A DNA stretch of 64,000 bases from Methanomassiliicoccales archaeon RumEn M1. GTDB lineage: Archaea > Thermoplasmatota > Thermoplasmata > Methanomassiliicoccales > Methanomassiliicoccaceae. The stretch lies in the NCBI GenBank assembly GCA_001421185.1, contig LJKK01000009.1:1-64000 (forward strand), written 5' to 3'. The position numbers and the translations under genes are program-made. The notes beneath the pieces are model-generated. The model was not told where the DNA came from and ran no database searches. It saw only the letters and a program-made list of their open reading frames with translations. Below, piece by piece: positions 59,315-64,000 of the stretch (position 1 is its first letter; every line of letters starts with the position of its first letter).

Positions 59315-60825
59315 GGCCTCGCCTCCAGGCGCTGTAGTATGAGCTCGTCGGCGTTGCTCTCCTCCAGCACGCGGTTCAGCAGGGCCAGGAGAATGCGGGG
59401 CATGGTGAAGGTGACGGCATGCTCGCTCTCCAGGTACCTCACCAGCTGCTCGCTGAGCACGTAGCTGTATCTGGCCAGCGCTTCGTAGTAGTCGAGCACG
59501 GTGATCTTGGCCACGATCTCCCTGGCCATCTCCTCCGTCAGGCCGTCCTCCTCCGCTTCGGCGATCAGCCGATGGACCTCGGCATCCAGCTCCTCGATGT
59601 TTGGCTCCGGGAACCGAGCGGGGTCGCGATACGCCTGCCGCGACAGGTCGAGCAGCTTCCTGCCTATGAGCACCACGACCTCGTGCATGCTTCGCTCCGA
59701 GGCCTCGGCCCCGTCGAGGAGGAAGCGTCCCGTCTCGCCGTCGATGCCGATGTCGAAGCCCAGGGCCGCCAGGTCGTCCTTCTCGTCGGCGCTTCGCTCG
59801 CTCACCGGGAACAGGACCTCGGCCCTGATGCCGCTCAGCCCTCGCAGCAGCCGGCGGAACTCCTCCAGCCCCTCGGGGGAAAGGTCATGGGCGATGCAGC
59901 CCAGGGCGTTGGGCGCTCCGTCATCGGCGTCGGTCTCCAGGAGCATCATCTGCTCCAGCACCTCATCGTCCTCCGGGGTCCAGCCGTGGACCTTGATCCG
60001 GCAGCCCTTGATGCACCGCTTGCGCGCGTCGCGGGCCAGGAACTCCGCCAGGGCGTAGTAGTCGGGGTTATCGGTCCTCTCCAGCCCGAACCTTCTGGAC
60101 ACCTCGTACAGACGAAGCGTCAGGGTGCCGGATGCGGGGGTGATCTTCAGCTCGAACGTCCCCTGATCGGGCGAGATGAACTCCCAGTAGCGCTCGATGA
60201 TCTCCGGCGGGTAGAAGAACTCATACTGGCCATGAAGATTGTTCAGCCGGAAGAGGTTCTTGAGGAAGTATCTCGAGTACTTGCGCAGATCGGCCGGAAG
60301 CTCGTCCTGCGGGATGCGCTTCCTGAGCACCGGCACGGCCAGCTCGCCCTCCTGCAGGTCCTCGGCATCGATCTCCTTCATCTGCTGGCCGCCTTCCCGC
60401 CATTCTTCCAAGGAATAGCGCAGAAGGTCCTCGTTCTCCTCGGAGAGGCGGCTGGCCAGCTCATCGATGGCGCGCTCGACCGTTGGTCGCAGCAGCCTCC
60501 GCATCATCTCGTCGCGGCTCTCCCCGGTGACGGAGGCCTCCTCCAGCATGCGGAACAGCGTGGAGGCCTTGACGCTCAGGGTCTTGGACGCCACCTGCGT
60601 GTACCTCTCCCTGAACACCGCCTCAGCGTTGAACTCCATCGCCTTGGCCAGTTCGATGGCCTTATCGCGGTCCCGGAAATGGCGCGCCTCCTCCACCTTG
60701 TCGATGACGGCGCCGCGCCCCATCAGGAGATAGCGGTCGCCGTCATGCACCGGAATGAGGTCAAGGAGCGCCGCCAGTATCTCCGCGTCGACCCGCTGGT
60801 CGGCGGGGACCTCGCGTATGATCAT
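59311..60825 (-). CDS. Unknown 504-residue protein upstream of NYN nuclease
   Basis: A long acidic, largely helical protein with no family that I recognise. It includes Glu/Arg-rich segments and several amphipathic helices (e.g. ELASRLSEENEDLLRYSLEEW), and no membrane segment. The gene is coupled to the NYN nuclease by a 4-base GTGA overlap, which suggests a nuclease partner or regulator. A TATA-like box is not evident upstream; the Rieske gene follows 40 bases to the right on the same strand. Confidence 0.75.
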   Translation of the reverse strand: MIIREVPADQRVDAEILAALLDLIPVHDGDRYLLMGRGAVIDKVEEARHFRDRDKAIELAKAMEFNAEAVFRERYTQVASKTLSVKASTLFRMLEEASVTGESRDEMMRRLLRPTVERAIDELASRLSEENEDLLRYSLEEWREGGQQMKEIDAEDLQEGELAVPVLRKRIPQDELPADLRKYSRYFLKNLFRLNNLHGQYEFFYPPEIIERYWEFISPDQGTFELKITPASGTLTLRLYEVSRRFGLERTDNPDYYALAEFLARDARKRCIKGCRIKVHGWTPEDDEVLEQMMLLETDADDGAPNALGCIAHDLSPEGLEEFRRLLRGLSGIRAEVLFPVSERSADEKDDLAALGFDIGIDGETGRFLLDGAEASERSMHEVVVLIGRKLLDLSRQAYRDPARFPEPNIEELDAEVHRLIAEAEEDGLTEEMAREIVAKITVLDYYEALARYSYVLSEQLVRYLESEHAVTFTMPRILLALLNRVLEESNADELILQRLEARP

Positions 60826-60864
60826 GTCTTGGGTATCGCCAGAGGCGCATATGGTTCTTTTCGC

Positions 60865-61172
60865 TCACATGTCGATGTGCAGGCAACCGTCGACGACCTT
60901 CACCGGGTATGCGCGGAGGTCATTGACGCGCTCCCCCGGGCCGAGGTCCTGCACCACCTTCCCGGTGCGTATGTCGAAGCGCGCCCCATGGCGGGGGCAG
61001 ATAATGATGAAGCCATCCCTCGAACCGAGCGCTAGATTGGCGAGCAGGTGCCGTCCATGGCGTAGAACCGGCCGTCCAGGTTGGCGATCAGGAGCGCTCG
61101 CCCCATAATGCTTACCTCCCTCATCCCGTTGAGCGGAACATCCTCGACCAGGCAGGCCTTGATGAGCACCAT
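60865..61172 (-). pseudogene. Rieske [2Fe-2S] protein, broken
   Basis: A Rieske ferredoxin-like sequence on the minus strand. The first part, ending FYAMDGTCS, hits a stop soon after the first Cys. The second part is in another frame: LANLALGSRDGFIICPRHGARFDIRTGKVV, with the second CxxH pair, to the TGA at 60865-60867. A normal protein has CxH before the ANLALG block; here about ten bases containing the His codon appear missing near 61038-61045. Either a small deletion has inactivated the gene or the sequence is faulty. Confidence 0.7.
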
Positions 61173-61260
61173 GGTTCGAACATGGCAGGGGGGACTATTT
61201 CATCGTCGCGTAGCAGGGACGATATATAGTTAGGAACGCGCTCGCCGGGCGGGCGAACGG

Positions 61261-62151
61261 ATGATAATAGACAGTCACGTCCATTTGTGGTTGAGGGACC
61301 ATCTTCCGAGCAACATGGTCCGCATGTACCTTGAGCCCCTGCAGGCCCTCAAGGAGGTCATGGACTGGGAGGTGGACATCGATGATGTGTGGCCGGAATA
61401 CGGGGCCACCGCTCCAAAGCTGGTCGAGATGCTAGACGCCGGCGAGGTGGACAAGGCGGTCGTTCTGCCGATCGACTTCAACCTGGTGGAGCGGGCGCGC
61501 ATCGATGTGGAAGAGTACAACACCTGGGTGTTCGAGAGCTGCGCCGCCTATCCCGATCGAACCATCCCGTTCATCGGGGTGGACCCGCGACGGGGGGAAT
61601 CGGCGCTGAAGATGCTGGACCATTTCACGTCCAGGTACAACGCGCGAGGCGTGAAGGTGTATCCTCCCACTGGATGGTACCCGAACGAGGAGCGCATCCG
61701 CGCCTTCTATGACCGTGTGGACGACCTCGGGCTGGTGATGGTCACCCATGCCGGGGCGGCCTGGACATCCCTGGACGAGAGGTACGCCGAGCCTTGGTAC
61801 TGGAAGGAGTTCCTGGAGGCCTATCCGGACACCAAGCTGGTGATCGCCCACCTGGGCGGGAAATGGAGGCCGCAGGCGCTGGAGCTGTGCGAACGGTATC
61901 CCAACTGCTACACCGACTGCTCGGCCCTTCAGGGCTGGCTGCCGTCCGACCCGGGCACCGCGGAGAGCCGTCTCCGGGAGATCGCCGCGAGGATCCCGGA
62001 CAAGGCATCGTTCGGCACCGACTATCCCCTGTTCGACCTGGGCTATCCCTCGTCCATGTGGGTCGACTTCGTGAGGAACAGGCCATGGGCGGACGAGAAC
62101 ACCAAGGCCAAGCTGTTGGGCGGGAACATGCGCAAGGTGCTGGGCATCTAA
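61261..62151 (+). CDS. Amidohydrolase family 2 protein
   Basis: A TIM-barrel hydrolase of 296 residues. Metal-binding residues are seen in MIIDSHVHLWL (HxH), GVKVYPPTGWYPN, MVTHAGAAW, VIAHLGGKWRPQALEL and SFGTDYPLFDLGYPSS (Asp). Substrates of this family include decarboxylated aromatic acids and lactones. A GATATATAG TATA box (61221-61229) gives a start about 30 bases before the ATG. It converges with the nitroreductase, whose coding region ends 10 bases after its stop. Confidence 0.88.
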   Translation: MIIDSHVHLWLRDHLPSNMVRMYLEPLQALKEVMDWEVDIDDVWPEYGATAPKLVEMLDAGEVDKAVVLPIDFNLVERARIDVEEYNTWVFESCAAYPDRTIPFIGVDPRRGESALKMLDHFTSRYNARGVKVYPPTGWYPNEERIRAFYDRVDDLGLVMVTHAGAAWTSLDERYAEPWYWKEFLEAYPDTKLVIAHLGGKWRPQALELCERYPNCYTDCSALQGWLPSDPGTAESRLREIAARIPDKASFGTDYPLFDLGYPSSMWVDFVRNRPWADENTKAKLLGGNMRKVLGI

Positions 62152-62160
62152 TTCGGATGA

Positions 62161-62752
62161 TCATCCTACATCGACGTATGGCTCCCCCCCACGTCTCGCT
62201 GAAGAACGCCTCGCCGCGAGGCCTTCTCCGGGGCCTCTCCCTCTGCTGAAGGACCTGGTTCTCGGACAGCAGCGACGTGTCCTCGCCCGGATAGCCGCAG
62301 ATGATCGTGGTGATGACGACGTAATCGTCGGGAATGCCGCACGCCGCCTTGACCTTGCCCGGGTCGTATCCGGCGATGGGATGGGCGATGAGCCCCAGCT
62401 CGGTGGCCCGCAACAGCATCTGGCCCACGGCAAGCCCGCAGCTGAACTGATAGTAGTCCCTGCCGTCGTTGAGGCGGCAGTCCAGTGACGGCTTGGACGT
62501 CAATACCATGATCAGCGGCGCGGTGATCGCCCAGGCGTTGCCCCGGTTCAAGGCCTCCCTCACCCGGCGGAGGCCGTCATGGCGACACACCACGACCCGC
62601 CATGGCTGATTGTTGTTGCAGCTGGGGGCCATTCGCATGGCCTCGATGAGGGCGGCGACCTTCCCCTCCTCCACTGGCTGGTCGGAGAACGCCCTAAGGG
62701 CCCGGCGGACCGCGATGGCATCGACGACGTCCATACGGGGGGTCGTATGCAT
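62161..62752 (-). CDS. Nitroreductase-family flavoprotein (one frameshift)
   Basis: A protein of about 196 residues. It has DAIAVRRALRAFSDQPVEE, MAPSCNNNQPWRVVV (FMN contact), QFSCGLAVGQMLLRATELGL and IAGYDPGKVKAACGIPDDYVV. The last residues, ETWGEPYVDVG, lie in another frame: a run of seven C (62184-62190 on the + strand) should be six. The ATG at 62752 or 62734 may be the start. The enzyme reduces nitro compounds or flavins; exact substrate unknown. Sequence error is the likely cause of the frameshift. Confidence 0.82.
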
Positions 62753-62843
62753 AACGGCCCACAAATCATTGTCGCCACATTGGGCCAGGGGCTCCCGTCG
62801 GGGGGCAAACATTTTAATCGAAAAGGGCTATCGAGGCCCTTGC

Positions 62844-62962
62844 GGGCTCGTGGCTTAGCCTGGATATAGCACTGGCCTTCTATCCCGGATATCCGCGGAA
62901 GCAAGCCAGTGGCCTCGGGTTCGAAACTCCCTCTAGGAGCGAAATTCCCGACGAGCCCGCCA
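62844..62962 (+). tRNA. tRNA-Arg(TCT) with two introns, one in the T loop
   Basis: The acceptor GGGCTCG pairs with CGAGCCC, discriminator G and encoded CCA follow. The anticodon stem CTGGC/GCCAG holds loop CTTCTA, intron 62883-62903 (21 nt), A38; anticodon TCT at 62879-62881. The T stem TCGGG/CCCGA holds TTCGAA, a second intron 62926-62945 (20 nt), then T; spliced T loop TTCGAAT. Both introns form bulge-helix-bulge motifs: CTTC/GAAG central helix with TAT/CAA bulges, and TTCG/CGAA central helix with AAA/ATT bulges, then CTCC/GGAG. The second is at position 59/60, not the usual site. Confidence 0.93.
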
Positions 62963-63026
62963 TTTACAACAAAAGATTCATTTAGGTCCACTCAATGTGG
63001 GCAAGAATACAAATGGGAGCAATTCA

Positions 63027-63134
63027 ATGAAGAGAAGCTCACGCGCTTGGAAGAAGCGAGGCAATCAGAGATGGAAGTGGCGCAAGAAGAAGATGAGACG
63101 CAGAAAGCGCCAACAGAAGATGAGAAAGGCATAA
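63027..63134 (+). CDS. rpl41e: Probable ribosomal protein eL41
   Basis: A 35-residue, extremely basic peptide: it starts MKRSSRAWKK and continues WKWRKKKMRRRKRQ to end QKMRKA. The W-x-W-R-K-K-K-M-R-R core matches eL41, a single-helix ribosomal protein of about 25 residues in eukaryotes and some archaea. Here it has about ten extra N-terminal residues. GGGAG at 63015-63019 lies 7 bases before the ATG. It sits between tRNA-Arg and tRNA-Trp on the same strand and is short enough to be missed by gene finders. Confidence 0.65.
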   Translation: MKRSSRAWKKRGNQRWKWRKKKMRRRKRQQKMRKA

Positions 63135-63145
63135 TGCTGACCAGT

Positions 63146-63315
63146 GGGGGTATGGGTTAACACGGCATACTCGCGGGCTCCAGTTATCGGGAATGACTGC
63201 GAACGGGTTTGCTGACCGGTGATGACTAACTGGAGCAAGGACCCGTTTATTCCTGCAGGGTCGCTCCCTGCGTGGCGGAAACCCGCTGATCTGGGTTCAA
63301 ATCCCAGTGCCCCCA
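63146..63315 (+). tRNA. tRNA-Trp(CCA) with 97-nt intron
   Basis: The acceptor GGGGGTA pairs with TGCCCCC (one T-G), discriminator A, no encoded CCA. The anticodon stem GCGGG/CCCGC holds CTCCAG, intron 63184-63280 and A38; anticodon CCA at 63180-63182. The T arm is CTGGG/CCCAG around TTCAAAT. The mature RNA is 73 nt. The intron contains a box C-like GTGATGA, a box D-like CTGA and a stretch TAACTGGAGC exactly complementary to GCTCCAGTTA at the 5' exon-intron junction. This matches the archaeal tRNA-Trp intron that acts as a box C/D guide RNA. Confidence 0.92.
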
Positions 63316-63749
63316 CTTCTAACACCATCCAGTCACCTCGCTATCTTTTTCAATAGCGGCCTGTTCCGCCGCTATGATCATAGACGTCCGCAGGACATAC
63401 TTCAGCTGCTTTTATTCCCTTGATCCCTGTCGGAACGATCGGGGTCCTGCCGCGGTCATTGGTCGTTTTCGACCGACGCTATGCGCTGGGCCTCCGCGTG
63501 ATCGCTGCGGCCATCATCGCTATGTCCGGCCATCCACTCCCTGGGCAGCCGCCGTATACTTGCTAGACGCCAGGTGATCGAGGAGTCAGGCCCTGGGAAC
63601 CTGCACGCCCCGTCATCGGTGAATGATGCGGATATGCGATGAGGACTGCCTGCGAAAATCCGTCGAGCCTGTGACCGTCCGGAACTGATGGAACGACAAT
63701 CCACTTTCCCATCCGTGCGATGATTTATAGGTGATGTGCACAAAAAGGC
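63316..63749. other. Gene-free spacer near the right end
   Basis: No credible gene. CTTTTT at 63344-63349 probably terminates tRNA-Trp transcription. A perfect 8-bp inverted repeat ATAGCGGC/GCCGCTAT (63353-63360 and 63368-63375, 7-nt loop) lies just beyond it. Short open frames here have no family features. A TATA-like TGATTTATAGG lies at 63721-63731. Confidence 0.5.
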
Positions 63750-63785
63750 ATGACATTGGAGCAGAAAGCTCCAAAGGAGGCGGAC

Positions 63786-64000
63786 ATGGCATTTGGAAGA
63801 ATGAATGAACGATGGTGGGGGAGGGTGGCCCTGGGAGTCATCGCCCTCATCGTCGGTTTGGCGTTCCTGATAGTTCCGGGCATCACGCTGGTGGTGTTCC
63901 TGTGGATCTTCGGGGCGTTCATGATCCTGACCGGGCTGGTCCTGCTATCGTACGCGTGGTCCAAGCCCAAGGGCACGAGGCATCGAACGCTGAACTTCGT
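63786..64000 (+). CDS. DUF308 membrane protein, N-terminal part
   Basis: The frame runs off the window after about 71 residues. It begins MAFGRMNERWWGRVAL and has two membrane helices (VIALIVGLAFLIVPGITLVV and FLWIFGAFMILTGLVLLSY), the repeat pattern of HdeD/DUF308 proteins. AAAGGAGG lies about 5 bases before the ATG at 63786. An in-frame ATG at 63750 is 20-25 bases from a TATA box (63721-63731), so a leaderless longer form is also possible. Confidence 0.7.
   Translation, partial: MAFGRMNERWWGRVALGVIALIVGLAFLIVPGITLVVFLWIFGAFMILTGLVLLSYAWSKPKGTRHRTLNF

Noticed and set aside
62909-63160. Acidic 83-codon frame over tRNA-Arg and the eL41 region
   Set aside because: It runs through tRNA-Arg exons; the other frame gives a better basic eL41-like product with its own ribosome site.
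1-64000. CRISPR arrays, rRNA genes, insertion sequences, integrase or att sites
   Set aside because: No regular spaced repeats, no rRNA sequence, no transposase or integrase frame seen.

Overview
This 64-kb, GC-rich window comes from an archaeon. It has archaeal ribosomal proteins (eS1, eL18, eL37, probable eL41), RpoN, aRF1, Lsm, archaeal-type aminoacyl-tRNA synthetases, intron-bearing tRNAs, and many TATA boxes about 25-30 bp upstream of start codons (leaderless or short-leader genes). Methanol:corrinoid methyltransferase genes mtaC-mtaB and heterodisulfide reductase hdrCB make it a methylotrophic methanogen. The gene content and GC level fit Methanomassiliicoccales (Thermoplasmatota), possibly Methanomassiliicoccus; this is inference, since no database was searched.

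Layout. 1-3.4 kb: end of an alkyl-DNA repair methyltransferase, a GNAT gene, and mtaCB behind an AT-rich upstream tract. 3.9-5.5 kb: tRNA-Pro and the ribosomal operon eL18-uL13-uS9-rpoN (minus strand). 5.5-10.2 kb: a giant DUF4011 helicase-nuclease gene broken by one indel. 10.3-12.1 kb: an endonuclease IV-like TIM barrel and 6-phospho-3-hexuloisomerase. 12.1-14.35 kb: a compact ubiquitin-like conjugation operon: E1-like enzyme, ubiquitin-like protein ending Gly-Gly-Cys, canonical E2 and JAMM protease. 14.4-28 kb: translation and nucleotide genes (trpS, trmO-like, pheS, two HTH-TPR regulators, dtdA, pyrH, prf1, argS, lipoate ligase, purP). 28-31 kb: an MgtE-type transporter divergent from two PhoU/TrkA-C proteins, then tRNA-Gln. 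31-45 kb: adk, acetyltransferases, a glycosyltransferase, an FAD-linked oxidase, M50, PrsW-like and M16 proteases, a PAPS-reductase-like iron-sulfur protein, arginine decarboxylase and a PAC2 protein. 45-48 kb: hydrogenase maturation protease, a regulator and hdrCB. 48-57 kb: eS1 with an acidic tail, intron-containing tRNA-Met, ArsA/Get3, CBS protein, AMMECR1, pyrC, Lsm-eL37-purF and tRNA-Ala. 57-64 kb: a HEAT-repeat protein, an NYN nuclease operon, a broken Rieske gene, an amidohydrolase, a nitroreductase, tRNA-Arg with two introns, probable eL41, tRNA-Trp with a guide-RNA-like intron, and the start of a DUF308 membrane protein.

The most striking system is the E1-Ubl-E2-JAMM operon. Euryarchaeal SAMP-type systems normally lack an E2, so a canonical HPN-motif E2 beside a Gly-Gly-Cys Ubl and a JAMM protease points to a full activation-conjugation-deconjugation pathway, like those of Caldiarchaeum and the bacterial Bil operons. 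The second notable item is tRNA-Arg(TCT), which has a standard anticodon-loop intron and also a 20-nt T-loop intron, both with bulge-helix-bulge geometry.

Caution: five genes (helicase, adk, PrsW-like, M16 protease, nitroreductase) are each broken by a one-base indel, mostly in short G/C runs. Because adk is expected to be essential, these are best read as sequence errors.
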